A stretch of 64,000 nucleotides of DNA from SpSt-539 sp964549445 (lineage in GTDB: Bacteria > Planctomycetota > Phycisphaerae > UBA1845 > UTPLA1). Under the pieces are notes generated by a model. The model was not told where the DNA came from and did no database searches. It worked only from the letters and a program-made list of their open reading frames with translations. A program made the translations under genes and the position numbers. The stretch covers positions 156,718 to 220,717 of the forward strand of contig CAZJVS010000001.1 in NCBI GenBank assembly GCA_964549445.1, in the 5' to 3' direction. This document shows positions 1 through 8,933 of the stretch, in pieces (within the stretch, counting starts at the first letter, position 1; every line of letters begins with the position of its first letter).

Positions 1-2928
1 TCGGGCCCAGTAGTTTGTGACCGGGCGGTTGAGTAACTCGATAAATCGAGTGGGAATTTGACCGCCGCCGTTCCAGCGTTCGTCGATGATCAATCCGGGC
101 TTGTCGATCTGGCCATAGAACTGGCGGAAGAGGTCGTTCTGACCTTCGCGGCCGGTGTTGATGACGTAAATGTAGCCGATCTTGCCGTCGGTCTTGTCGG
201 CGACGTATCGGCGTTTCTGTTCAATCCAGTTGCGGAACCGGAGATCGGCCTCGTTGGGGAGCGGTTCGACGACAATTTCACGAGCGTCTTTGTCCATTGT
301 CGGCTTGCTGCTCACCGTCAGTGTGACGACTTTGCCTGCAAGCCCCTGGAAGGCAGCCCACGGATCCAACTTTGTGTCGACGGGAACGCCATTGACGGCG
401 AGAAGATAGTCGCCGGCCTTGACGTCGAGGCCGGGCTGACTGAGCGGGCCGCGGCCGTCCACGTCCCAGACGCCGCCTTCGATGATCCGCGCGATCTTGT
501 AGGCGCCATTCTCGAGTACAAAGTCCGCGCCCAGCATTCCGACGGGGACGTCGGGCGATTTCTCCGCTTCAGCCCCAGTGCGATAGTAGGCGTGGCCGAC
601 ATTCAGCTCGGAGATCAGCTCGGAAATGACATAGCTCACGTCCTCGCGGCTGACGCAGTCGTCGAGCATTTTGCCGTATCGCTCGCGAAGGGCGGCCCAG
701 TCGACATTGTGCATATGGGGGTCGTAGAAGAAGTCGCGCTGGATGCGCCAGGCGTCGTTGAAGACCTGCCGCCATTCCTCGCGCGGATTGACGGCGGCAG
801 TCATGCCGTCGGTCGAAATCGGCTTGTCGAGCTTCTGATCCGCCGCGGGCTCGACGATTGCCATGGTGTCGTCCTTGCGGATCAGCATTCTCTTGCCGTC
901 GGCCGACATCGCGAACTGACCGGTGCCGGCGAATACGGTCTTCTCTTCTCGCTTGCCGTCCTTGTCTTCGACAAGGTCAAAAATGCAGATGGAGGGATCG
1001 CCATCGCCGCCCTGAGGAATGCCGCGGGCGTAGACGAGCTTGCCGTCGCTGTTGACGGCGACATTTCCGAAAAGGCCCTTTTTCATGGGGAGGCGGATCG
1101 CGCGGCGCTCGAAGCCCTCCAAGTCGATGACGAGCGGCTTGATGTCAGCGGGCTGGGTCGAGGCCTGAGTCGCCGGCGCGCTGGCCGGAGCGCTCGATGT
1201 CGTTGTCGACGGCTGCGACGTCGGCTGCGTCGTGGGTGACTCTTCGTCGCTCTTCGGCGCAAGTGGTGATTTCACGTCCTTGCGTAGCGGAACGGCGAGG
1301 AGGATCTCCGTATTGGCGTAGATGAAGGTTGTGCCGAGGTCTTCGTAGGTCGGCTTCGAAAAATCGCGATTGCTGGCGAAGAAGAGGTAATCGCCCTTGC
1401 GATCAAACGTCGGCTGGCTGTCATTGAACATGCCGCTGGTGACCTGGTGCGTCTTGTCGTCGCTGACGTTGTAGAGCCAAATCGACGAGAGGCGGTTGTC
1501 GCCGGTCTTGGCATAGGTGAGCCAGTTTGAATCGTGCGACCATCGCACGCGCGGCTGATTGGCCCATGAATCGGTGTCAATGACTTTGATGGCGGCGACC
1601 GGCGGCTTGTCGTCGGCCGGGAAGCGGAGATTGCAAAGATAGATAGCGCCGGCCTTGTCGGTGAAGACGATGTGCTTGGAGTCCGGCGACCAGGTCGGGT
1701 TGAAGAAGAACGTCTTGAAGTCCTTCGTAAGTTGGGTCGGCTCGCCCTTGCCGTCGGCAGGGCGGACGTAGAGCTCGTATTCGCCGGTCGCGTCGGAGAA
1801 GTAGGCGAGCCATTTTCCATCCGGACTCCAGGCGGCGTCGCGCTCGGCAACGCCACTGCTGCGCGTGAGATTTCGGACGGAGCCCTTGGTGGCCGGCAGC
1901 GTCCAGATGTCGCCGCGGGCTTCGACGATGGCGCGCTTTCCGGTGGGGGAGATGTCGGCGCCGGCGATGAGCTTGGCGGCGTCGAAGTCGCGCGGCCGAA
2001 TGCGTGGTCGATCGCCGGGGACGGTGACCGCGACCGTGCGGGGCTGGCGCGACGAGAGGTCGAGCAGGTACAGCTCCGAGCCCTTCTGGAACACGATTTC
2101 ACCCTTGCCGTCGGGTCCGGGGCCGATGGAGGGCCACTTTACGTCGAGGTCTTTGAACTGGGTGATCTGCTCGCGCTTCTCGGTCTTGGTGTCGTACGAC
2201 CAGATGTTGAGCTTGTGCTCGGGACCGGCGTCGCTGAGGTAGTAGACGGTGGTGCCGTTCCACATTGGAAGGGTGTCAGTCCCCTCCCAGTCGGTAATCT
2301 TCTTCGACTTCTTGTCTTTCAAATTGAAGAGCCAGATGTCGGTGGCCATACCGCCGCGGTAGCGCTTCCAAGTCCGAAAGTCGGCCGTGTGGGGCGTGTA
2401 AGCGAGCCATTGGCCGTCGGGACTGATCGCGGCCACGGTGCCGTATGGCACCGGCAATTGAGTCGGGAGTCCGCCGGTCGACGGGACGGTAAAGAGCTGC
2501 GACTGCCGCCGGAGGCCGGCGACGGCGTTCGTGTAGAAGAGGAGCCGGCCGTCGGGCGTCCAGTCGCACAACATGTCGGCGTCCGGATGATGCGTGACGC
2601 GCGTCGGAACGCCGCCGTTGGTCGGAATGACGTAGAGATCGCGATTGCCGTCGTAGTTGCCCTGGAAGGCGATGGAGGTTCCATCGGGACTGAACTTCGG
2701 GAAGAGCTCCTGTCCGGGCGGGCTGGCAAGCGGAATCGCCATGCCACCTTCGCGCGGGACGAGCCAGATGTCGTTTGCATAGACGAACGCGATGTGCGAC
2801 TTGCCGACGTCCGGATAGCGGAGCATGCCTGCGTTGGGGCGGACGTCCGCCGGCGCACTCTGGTTGTGCGCGAGGATCGCAAGTGTGGTAACGATGATGC
2901 CGATTGATCGACGGATTGCCTGGGACAC
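1..2928 (-). CDS. Tricorn-type protease (S41 family), C-terminus cut by window edge
   Basis: Large exported or periplasmic peptidase of the Tricorn family. About 976 codons are in the window and the gene runs off the left edge. The start chosen is the GTG at 2926-2928, preceded by GGAGG nine bases upstream. It is followed by a hydrophobic signal-like segment (residues 8-25). Beta-propeller/WD40-PD40 repeats follow, with recurrent 'SPDG' and 'WSPDSK' turns (about residues 35-555), then a Thr/Ser/Pro/Gln linker (about 556-593), a Tricorn core domain, a PDZ domain (about 790-845, ending in 'GDYLLAVNG') and the start of the S41 peptidase domain ('IDERWNGGG'). The catalytic serine should lie beyond the edge. 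The family degrades peptides handed on by larger proteases. The gene is monocistronic here, 96 bp from the neighbouring operon. The family call is firm; substrates are unknown. Confidence 0.92.
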   Translation of the reverse strand, partial: MSQAIRRSIGIIVTTLAILAHNQSAPADVRPNAGMLRYPDVGKSHIAFVYANDIWLVPREGGMAIPLASPPGQELFPKFSPDGTSIAFQGNYDGNRDLYVIPTNGGVPTRVTHHPDADMLCDWTPDGRLLFYTNAVAGLRRQSQLFTVPSTGGLPTQLPVPYGTVAAISPDGQWLAYTPHTADFRTWKRYRGGMATDIWLFNLKDKKSKKITDWEGTDTLPMWNGTTVYYLSDAGPEHKLNIWSYDTKTEKREQITQFKDLDVKWPSIGPGPDGKGEIVFQKGSELYLLDLSSRQPRTVAVTVPGDRPRIRPRDFDAAKLIAGADISPTGKRAIVEARGDIWTLPATKGSVRNLTRSSGVAERDAAWSPDGKWLAYFSDATGEYELYVRPADGKGEPTQLTKDFKTFFFNPTWSPDSKHIVFTDKAGAIYLCNLRFPADDKPPVAAIKVIDTDSWANQPRVRWSHDSNWLTYAKTGDNRLSSIWLYNVSDDKTHQVTSGMFNDSQPTFDRKGDYLFFASNRDFSKPTYEDLGTTFIYANTEILLAVPLRKDVKSPLAPKSDEESPTTQPTSQPSTTTSSAPASAPATQASTQPADIKPLVIDLEGFERRAIRLPMKKGLFGNVAVNSDGKLVYARGIPQGGDGDPSICIFDLVEDKDGKREEKTVFAGTGQFAMSADGKRMLIRKDDTMAIVEPAADQKLDKPISTDGMTAAVNPREEWRQVFNDAWRIQRDFFYDPHMHNVDWAALRERYGKMLDDCVSREDVSYVISELISELNVGHAYYRTGAEAEKSPDVPVGMLGADFVLENGAYKIARIIEGGVWDVDGRGPLSQPGLDVKAGDYLLAVNGVPVDTKLDPWAAFQGLAGKVVTLTVSSKPTMDKDAREIVVEPLPNEADLRFRNWIEQKRRYVADKTDGKIGYIYVINTGREGQNDLFRQFYGQIDKPGLIIDERWNGGGQIPTRFIELLNRPVTNYWAR

Positions 2929-3024
2929 GCTTCACTTCCTCCGGAAAGACGGGTTGATTGCTGCGCGCCGCCCGAATCTCGGCACGCAAACTGCTCCAAC
3001 AATAAACGGTTTTACCCGGCAGTT

Positions 3025-3462
3025 CTAACGGGCGGCGATCGAGGTATGGCCGGCGGCGGGACGGGTTTCGGAAGCCGGCTGGCGTACCGAGAGGGATGCG
3101 GCCGCCAGTGCGGTTCCGATGAGCGTGAGAACCAGGATCAGGGTGCACACACCGTACAGGGTGCGGGTGCTCTCGTTGGTGGTAATGCGCCGTCCAAGCC
3201 GACTGGACAGGCGAGAAGTGATGAATCCGACGATCCAGGCCCAGTGCAGAATGAGATGGAGCCCGATGAGAAGTGTCAGCGTCAGGACGCTCCCGAAGTG
3301 AATGCGGCTCCAGGCGTCGTAGCCGCGACCCCATAGAGTCCACCCTGCGGCGAGACTCGCGGCCGGGAAGACGGTTTGCAGGACTGCGGCCGTCAGAAGA
3401 ACCAGGATGAAGGTGAGGAGCAGTGCGGCGTCGAGCAGGAAGTTAATCGCCGAGCGCGACAT
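3025..3462 (-). CDS. DUF4405-like four-helix membrane protein, last gene of cbb3 operon
   Basis: 145-residue integral membrane protein with about four hydrophobic helices. Histidines lie in and next to helices ('SRIHFGSV', 'IGLHLILHWAW'), as in DUF4405 proteins, which resemble cytochrome b helices. A haem-binding or electron-transfer role is an inference. Its start overlaps the end of the SafE-like gene by about 20 bases, so it appears to be translationally coupled and to belong to the cytochrome oxidase operon. The Ala/Arg-rich C-terminal tail looks disordered. Confidence 0.65.
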   Translation of the reverse strand: MSRSAINFLLDAALLLTFILVLLTAAVLQTVFPAASLAAGWTLWGRGYDAWSRIHFGSVLTLTLLIGLHLILHWAWIVGFITSRLSSRLGRRITTNESTRTLYGVCTLILVLTLIGTALAAASLSVRQPASETRPAAGHTSIAAR

Positions 3463-4153
3463 GAGTCACTTCCCCGCAGGCCGGGCAGCCGGCGGCGTTT
3501 GACGGCCAACCGCGCCAAATTGTGATTCCGCCCATGATCACGACGAGCGACGCGGCGACCTGGTACATCCGTCGGCGGAAACTCAAGGAAAGCAGTTTTC
3601 CGCCGCCGGCGGCGAGCAGCATCGCCGGGACGGTCCCGAGGCCGAAGAAGATCATGATGAGCATGCCATCACGCGCAGCGCCCGTGGCGGCGGCGGCGGC
3701 GAGGAACGCGTAGACGAGTCCGCACGGCAGGAACCCATTTGCGACGCCGGCGGCGAAGTGCCCGAGCCAGCCGCGTCCGTTGAGAAAGTGCGAGAAGAGC
3801 GGGGTGAACAGTCCGGATCCGGCGGCGGTCCAACGCCGCGGTAATCGGATGAGGCCGAGCGCCGCAAGGCCCAGCCCAATCATGATGACGCCCGCAAGTA
3901 TCGAGAACGCCTGTTGCGGGCTGACGGGCCCCAGTCGCCAGCGAGAGAGAAAAACTCCGGCTGATCCGGCAACCGCTCCGAGAAATGCGTAGGTGAAAAT
4001 TCGACCGACGTTGTACACCAACTGCCGCGCGAGAGCAGCACTGAACGATCGCTCTGACGCCGCGAGCGCGCACGCGAATCCGCCGCACATGCCGATGCAG
4101 TGCGCTGATGCGAAAAAGCCGCCCGCCATGACCAACAGCAGTCGGCCAATCAT
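3443..4153 (-). CDS. SafE/TauE-like (UreH/DsbD-type) membrane protein in cbb3 operon
   Basis: 236-residue polytopic membrane protein starting at the ATG at 4151-4153. That ATG overlaps the stop of the upstream copper ATPase gene (ATGA). The N-terminus carries 'SAHCIGMCGG', the conserved Cys/Met metal-binding or redox signature of SafE-like proteins found beside ccoI, and a second 'LPCGLVYAF' motif lies in the other half, consistent with an inverted repeat of helices. Proteins of this type in cbb3 clusters are thought to help copper handling or oxidase maturation. That role here is inferred from position. A longer upstream reading frame exists but would lie inside the ATPase gene. Confidence 0.88.
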   Translation of the reverse strand: MIGRLLLVMAGGFFASAHCIGMCGGFACALAASERSFSAALARQLVYNVGRIFTYAFLGAVAGSAGVFLSRWRLGPVSPQQAFSILAGVIMIGLGLAALGLIRLPRRWTAAGSGLFTPLFSHFLNGRGWLGHFAAGVANGFLPCGLVYAFLAAAAATGAARDGMLIMIFFGLGTVPAMLLAAGGGKLLSLSFRRRMYQVAASLVVIMGGITIWRGWPSNAAGCPACGEVTHVALGD

Positions 4154-6276
4154 GCCGTCACTCCCCGGTCGTGGGCCAGTCGGAGCGAGTTTCCGACGAC
4201 CAGCAAGCTGCTGACGACCATCGCCCCGGCCGCGAATACTGGGCTCAGCTTGCCGTTGAGGGCAAGGCCGACCCCGACGATGTTGTAAGCGAAGGCCCAG
4301 AAGAGGTTTTCCTTGATCGTCCGGACGGTCCGCTGAGACAATCGAATGGCCCAGGGCACCGCAGCGAGATCGTTGCCAAGCAGGCATACGCCGGCCGCGT
4401 CGCGCGTCAGGTCAGCGCCGCAGCCGAGTGCGATGCCGACATCTGCGGCGGCCAGGGCGGGTGCGTCGTTCAGTCCATCGCCGACCATCGCGATCGGGCC
4501 GCGCCGAGCACGAAATTCGTTGATGATTCGCAGCTTGTGTTCGGGGAGCAGCTCGGATTGAACCGGAACGCCCAGCTCGCGGGCGAGTGATTCGCCACGC
4601 GCGCGATGGTCGCCGGTGAGAATTGCGACGTCGAGGCCGGCCGAACGAAGTTCGTCGAGAGCCATCCGTGAGTTCGGTCGCAGGAATTCCTCGAAGCGGA
4701 ACTCGCCGCGCGGCGAATCATCGATCCACAGGAATGCCGCGGTTCGTGTGTCGGTGCTGTCGGCGAGCTCTCCCGTATCGCCCATCATCGCCTTGTTGCC
4801 AAGGGCAACGCGGCGACCCGCGACGGTTCCGATCAATCCTCGGCCGGCTACGACGGTGGACTCACCGGCCAGACGCGATGCGATACCATGCGAATGCGCA
4901 AAGCGGACTATCGCACGCGATAAGGAGTGCGATGAGGTCTCGGCGAGACCGGCGGCAAGCGACAGCGCTTCGTCGGCCGGAGAGTCATCGCTCGGTGACG
5001 ATCGAAATTCTCCGACGCGAGGCTCGCCGGTGGTCAGCGTGCCGGTCTTATCGAGGCAGACGAATCGCAGCTGCGCAAGTTTCTCCATGGTCTCGGCGTC
5101 CCGGAAAAGGACGTGCCGCGATGCCGCCTGGCCGATCGCCACGCAGATCGCCATCGGCGTTGCAATTCCCAGAGCGCACGGACAGGCGATCAGCAGAACC
5201 GAGAGGCCGGCCATGACGCCGTCCATCGCGGCTCCCCGGCGAGTGCCCAGGTAGACCGCAGCGATCGCGAGCGCGATGGTCAACGGGACCATGATGGCGG
5301 CCAATCGTTCGCTCATTCGTTCGTATCGACTCTTGGATTGGCGGGCGTCGTCAACCAGTCGGATCAGGCGGCCCAGGGTGCTCGCCGAGCCCGTCGCCGT
5401 CGCACGAATTCGGAGCCCGCCGTCGAGGCTTATCGTGCCTGCGCGCACTTCGTCGCCCGAATCGCGGACGACGGGTGTGCTCTCGCCTGTGACGATCTGC
5501 TCGTCGATGTGGGCCCGGCCGGATTCAATCCAGCCGTCGGCGGGAATCCGTCCGCCGGCAGGCACGCGGACAAGGTCTCCCATCCGAACGTCGGCTGCTC
5601 TGGTCGCCTGCGGTTTTCCATCGCGCTCGATTTCGACTTGCGCGGGGAACAGCGAGTCGAGCGAGTCGATGGCATCCGAGGCCCGCAAGCGGCCGCGCGC
5701 TTCCAACCAACGACCGAGCGTTATGAATACGAGAATCGCGCATCCGGTCTCGAAGTAGGTTTGTCCCCGGCCCGCGAGCGTTGCGACGTACGACTGTGCG
5801 AACGCCGCCGCGACGCCGAGCATCACGAGCCCATCGATCGACACGATTCCGCGCCGGACCTGTTCGACCGCGTTGATCGCGATCGGAAGGCCGAGGAGAA
5901 ACAGTACGGGTGTCGCGAACAGGAGACTGGCATAACGCAGGAAGGCGTCGAGTTGCACGGCGACCTCGGTGGGTGCGCCGCCCGAAATCTGCTGACGATA
6001 GCCGAACATGCTGAACATCATCACGGCCATCGACAGGAAGACGGCGACACCAAGTCGCGTCAGCATCCAGTTCACCTGGCCGGGCTCGCCGCGTCGTCCG
6101 GTGATCTCCGATGCGAGTCGGCAACCGTAACAGCAATAGAGCGGCGTACGGGTGAGCTCGTACTGGAGTCGATGGGCGCGCGGAATCGGCAGATGGCAGA
6201 AATCGCAAAGTGCGCGGTCCGCCGACTGTGCGGCTTCGCCGGCTGCCGGCGGCACGTGCGTGGTCAGACCGATCAA
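4150..6276 (-). CDS. ccoI: P1B-type copper-transporting ATPase (CcoI/FixI-like)
   Basis: Heavy-metal P-type ATPase, about 708 residues, likely moving copper across the inner membrane for cbb3 oxidase assembly. Visible motifs are an N-terminal Cys metal site (C24-x2-C27 and C48-C49-x2-C52), TGES (263-266), the transmembrane CPC (365-367), the phosphorylated DKTGT (from D409) and the hinge 'GDGLNDAPAL'. The usual HP dipeptide of the nucleotide domain is H450-S451 here, which is unusual. The start is uncertain. TTG at 6276 has GGAGG seven bases upstream and begins just after the preceding gene; GTG at 6297, or a start at 6387 overlapping that gene, are alternatives. The ATGA overlap with the SafE-like gene supports one operon. 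Confidence 0.93.
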   Translation of the reverse strand: MIGLTTHVPPAAGEAAQSADRALCDFCHLPIPRAHRLQYELTRTPLYCCYGCRLASEITGRRGEPGQVNWMLTRLGVAVFLSMAVMMFSMFGYRQQISGGAPTEVAVQLDAFLRYASLLFATPVLFLLGLPIAINAVEQVRRGIVSIDGLVMLGVAAAFAQSYVATLAGRGQTYFETGCAILVFITLGRWLEARGRLRASDAIDSLDSLFPAQVEIERDGKPQATRAADVRMGDLVRVPAGGRIPADGWIESGRAHIDEQIVTGESTPVVRDSGDEVRAGTISLDGGLRIRATATGSASTLGRLIRLVDDARQSKSRYERMSERLAAIMVPLTIALAIAAVYLGTRRGAAMDGVMAGLSVLLIACPCALGIATPMAICVAIGQAASRHVLFRDAETMEKLAQLRFVCLDKTGTLTTGEPRVGEFRSSPSDDSPADEALSLAAGLAETSSHSLSRAIVRFAHSHGIASRLAGESTVVAGRGLIGTVAGRRVALGNKAMMGDTGELADSTDTRTAAFLWIDDSPRGEFRFEEFLRPNSRMALDELRSAGLDVAILTGDHRARGESLARELGVPVQSELLPEHKLRIINEFRARRGPIAMVGDGLNDAPALAAADVGIALGCGADLTRDAAGVCLLGNDLAAVPWAIRLSQRTVRTIKENLFWAFAYNIVGVGLALNGKLSPVFAAGAMVVSSLLVVGNSLRLAHDRGVTA

Positions 6277-6298
6277 GCGAACCCCTCCGCGCGACACC

Positions 6299-6463
6299 TC
6301 AGAAATAGTTGCGGCTGGCCGGGATCGCGAACCGCACGACGTACCAGGCGAGCCCGATCCAGAACCCAATCCAGAGTGCGCGGACATACCAGGGAATGCG
6401 GTGCGTCACGTATGTGTGGTACTGGCGATCCTCGAGAATGGTCGGATCTTTCGGCTCTTTCAT
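6299..6463 (-). CDS. Small single-helix membrane protein of cbb3 operon (CcoQ/CcoS position)
   Basis: 54-residue protein with a short polar N-terminus and one transmembrane helix (about residues 27-46, Trp-rich). Its ATG overlaps the stop of the upstream gene by four bases (ATGA), so it is co-translated with the oxidase genes. Small one-helix proteins such as CcoQ or CcoS occur at comparable places in cbb3 clusters. The sequence does not clearly match either, so the name is left open. Confidence 0.65.
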   Translation of the reverse strand: MKEPKDPTILEDRQYHTYVTHRIPWYVRALWIGFWIGLAWYVVRFAIPASRNYF

Positions 6464-6777
6464 GGCGCATCGCTCCACGGGCGGCCGGCGCGGCGGTCGA
6501 GTTCCGCCTCGCGTTCGAGCATGTCGAATTTCGGGCGTTCGACGTCGCGAAACATGCCTTGCTTGATGGCCCAGACGAGCAGGCACGTCATTCCGGCGGT
6601 GACGATGAAGTAGATGACCACCGGTACGATCGTGAAACCGCCGATCAGATCGCGGCGCACGGCCTGGATGAAGAGAATCAGCTTTTCGACGAAGCCATAG
6701 GCGGCCGGGCCCAGGATCAGCACTGCCATGGTCAACGGAACGATCGTCGACCAACGAGATGGCTTTTCAAACTTCAT
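6460..6777 (-). CDS. Two-helix membrane protein of cbb3 operon, function unknown
   Basis: 105-residue protein starting at the ATG at 6775-6777, which overlaps the ccoO stop (ATGA). There are two hydrophobic segments, about residues 13-33 and 45-68, then a charged C-terminal tail ('MLEREAELDRRAGR'). It sits between ccoO and the small protein preceding the copper ATPase, so it is probably an accessory or assembly subunit. I do not recognise the family. The longer upstream frame (to 6900) lies inside ccoO and is not credible. Confidence 0.7.
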   Translation of the reverse strand: MKFEKPSRWSTIVPLTMAVLILGPAAYGFVEKLILFIQAVRRDLIGGFTIVPVVIYFIVTAGMTCLLVWAIKQGMFRDVERPKFDMLEREAELDRRAGRPWSDAP

Positions 6778-7469
6778 CTGTCGATCCCCCTCTCCGCGGG
6801 CGCGAGGGCCACGCGGGGCGCTGGCTGTGTGGTGGTCCGCCCTTTCCCCGGTCCTTCGCCCTGGTAGTACGGGTATTCCGGAAGCCAACTGCCGAGCCAC
6901 TGCACGTAGGTAATGAGAGCCATGCCGCGCTTGTTGGGATAGCCGTCGGCGTCAAAGAGCCACCGATATTGGGGCATGACCGACGACGGAACGACGCTCG
7001 TCGGCTTCCAGAAGTGAGCGACGTGCCAGTCGTTGCTGCGACGTCCGCCTTCCCGGCAAAGATCGGGTCCGACGCGGCGGGTTCCGAAGAGGACGGGGCG
7101 CTGAAGGACGTTCTGGTACTCCGTCGCCGTCGAGACGGGGCCCCAGCGGAGGTTTTCATTTGAGACCGGGCGAATGAACTGAGAGTGGCAGTGCCAGCAT
7201 GCCTCGGCGACATAGACCTTGTGGCCGAGATCGAGGGCGTCGGCAAAGGACTTCTGATCCGGCCGGACGAAGTACTGCTTGAACTTCGCCGGATAGCGTT
7301 CGGCCAGGTCGATGAATTCGGGGACGATTCCCCGTTCCGCGATCTGCGGCAGCGTCAGTTCGGGCGAATCGGCATAGAGGGCCCACGGCAGCACCCCCAT
7401 CACGATGAATGAGAGTGCAAAGAAGCCGAGTCCGGCGATGAGGAAGACGCCCGATTTTGACTCAAACAT
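6774..7469 (-). CDS. ccoO: cbb3-type cytochrome c oxidase subunit II (monohaem)
   Basis: 231-residue membrane-anchored cytochrome c passing electrons to the catalytic subunit. It has an N-terminal anchor helix (about 7-29), a CWHCH haem-c site at 91-95, and a probable axial methionine in 'SSVMPQYRW' (M165). The 'GTRRVGPDL' block is typical of CcoO. It lies 12 bp downstream of ccoN in the usual N-O order. The C-terminus ends in a short Pro/Arg-rich tail after 'YVQWLGSW'. Family assignment is confident. Confidence 0.95.
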   Translation of the reverse strand: MFESKSGVFLIAGLGFFALSFIVMGVLPWALYADSPELTLPQIAERGIVPEFIDLAERYPAKFKQYFVRPDQKSFADALDLGHKVYVAEACWHCHSQFIRPVSNENLRWGPVSTATEYQNVLQRPVLFGTRRVGPDLCREGGRRSNDWHVAHFWKPTSVVPSSVMPQYRWLFDADGYPNKRGMALITYVQWLGSWLPEYPYYQGEGPGKGRTTTQPAPRVALAPAERGIDR

Positions 7470-7481
7470 GGTGCATCTGCC

Positions 7482-8915
7482 TTACGCTGTAGCCGGGCGG
7501 AGTCCCAGCGCGGCCGGGCTCGCCGATGCGGCGGGGCGAGTCCGCCACGTCATCCACACATTCCAAAAGAACAGGAAACTGCCGATCAGGATTGCCATGC
7601 CGCTAACGGATCGAAGGAACCAGAATGGCATGGACGCAATGAGCGATTGCTCCCAGGGCGCGAGATCGCGCCACAGGAACCCCTGTACGAGACCGGCGAC
7701 GAGAAGATCCAGAAACATGACGAGCGTTCCAAGTGCGGTCAGCCAGTATTGCCAGCTATTCAGCCGGTCGCTGTACCAGCCCTTGGCGCCGACAAGTCGC
7801 GGGAACAAATGCACCATGATGCCGAGCAGCCAGAATCCGAAGACGCCGAACATGACGAGATGGGCATGGCCGACGACCCAGTCGCTGAAGTGGATGATCC
7901 GCTGGAACGGCAGCGTCGTCTGAAATGCACATTGAAGGCATGTTGTGAAGTAGAAAACCATGCCGGTATAGAACCAGCGGATCGGCATGGACGTGCGCAA
8001 CGCATCGCCGCGACCCGCGAGCGTCATAAAGAAGTTCACGATGACCGTCGTGACGACCAGCTCGATGGCGATCGTCGTGATGATCGCGCCGTGTTGTAGA
8101 AACATCGGGATCGGACTGTAGAGAAAGTGGTGAATGCCCGTCAGTGGATAGAAGAATGCCAGGCCCCAGAAGCCGACCAGCGAAAGGCCGTGGCTCCACA
8201 TCGGCTTGCGCAGGATGATGGGCACGAAGTAGTACATCAACCCCCAGCCGAGCGGCGTGACGAACAGGCCGACCAAGTCGTGGATGAACAACCCGCCGAT
8301 CGCGCCCGCGGCGGTCCCGCCGACGAAGTACTGCGGCAGGAAGTTCCCCATGGCATAGACGAGCACCGTCCAGACCATTGCCGAGATGAAGTACCACGAG
8401 GTGACGTACATCGGGCCGCTGGTGCGCATGATCGGTGCGAGGAAGTTGACGGCCACCAGGACGAGTCCGACGAGCGCGACGGGGTCGATCCAGACGGGTG
8501 TTTCGCCCCATTCGAGGGCCTGGGCCTGACCCAGAACGAGTCCGACGGCCGTTGCACCGACGACGGCCTGCCACGCCCAGAAGATGAACCACGACAGTTT
8601 GCGGTTGAAGACCGGACGCAGCGTCAACCGCGGCACGGCCCAGTACAGCCCGGATAGAAATGCGTTGGCGAGAAATCCGTATGCGACGCCGTTGGTGTGG
8701 ACCATTCGCCAGCGGCCGGGAGAGAAGATCTCGAGGCCCGGCAGGGGGTAGCGCTGCAGGAATTGCAGCGACACCATGAACCCGGCGAGCAGCGCAACGC
8801 CGAAGAAGATCATCGCGGCGACCATGTGCCAGAGCACCAGCCGCTCGTCTACGAGTTCGCCGGGCGGCGGCACGTCGGCCGGACTCGTTGAATGTGTGTG
8901 GGGGATCGATGTCAT
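7482..8915 (-). CDS. ccoN: cbb3-type cytochrome c oxidase catalytic subunit I
   Basis: 477-residue haem-copper oxidase subunit with about twelve transmembrane helices. Ligand motifs are visible: 'MVHTNGVAYGF' (low-spin haem His), 'FIHDLVGLF', the Cu-site pair 'GIHHFLYSP', and 'VVGHAHLVMFG' (haem His residues). It reduces oxygen to water in the inner membrane as a high-affinity terminal oxidase. It is 12 bp from ccoO and 18 bp from the dihaem cytochrome gene. The Ala/Pro-rich C-terminal tail after the last helix is not conserved in the family. Confidence 0.97.
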   Translation of the reverse strand: MTSIPHTHSTSPADVPPPGELVDERLVLWHMVAAMIFFGVALLAGFMVSLQFLQRYPLPGLEIFSPGRWRMVHTNGVAYGFLANAFLSGLYWAVPRLTLRPVFNRKLSWFIFWAWQAVVGATAVGLVLGQAQALEWGETPVWIDPVALVGLVLVAVNFLAPIMRTSGPMYVTSWYFISAMVWTVLVYAMGNFLPQYFVGGTAAGAIGGLFIHDLVGLFVTPLGWGLMYYFVPIILRKPMWSHGLSLVGFWGLAFFYPLTGIHHFLYSPIPMFLQHGAIITTIAIELVVTTVIVNFFMTLAGRGDALRTSMPIRWFYTGMVFYFTTCLQCAFQTTLPFQRIIHFSDWVVGHAHLVMFGVFGFWLLGIMVHLFPRLVGAKGWYSDRLNSWQYWLTALGTLVMFLDLLVAGLVQGFLWRDLAPWEQSLIASMPFWFLRSVSGMAILIGSFLFFWNVWMTWRTRPAASASPAALGLRPATA

Positions 8916-8933
8916 CGTGAGCTGCCCGTTTCG

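Noticed and set aside
58..1239. Long plus-strand open frame (393 codons) over the Tricorn-like gene
   Set aside because: Antisense to clear propeller, PDZ and peptidase coding sequence. High-GC DNA gives long shadow frames opposite real genes.
5113..6867. Plus-strand frame of 584 codons
   Set aside because: Antisense to the copper ATPase, whose catalytic motifs are intact; the translation is Arg/Asp/His-rich without domains.
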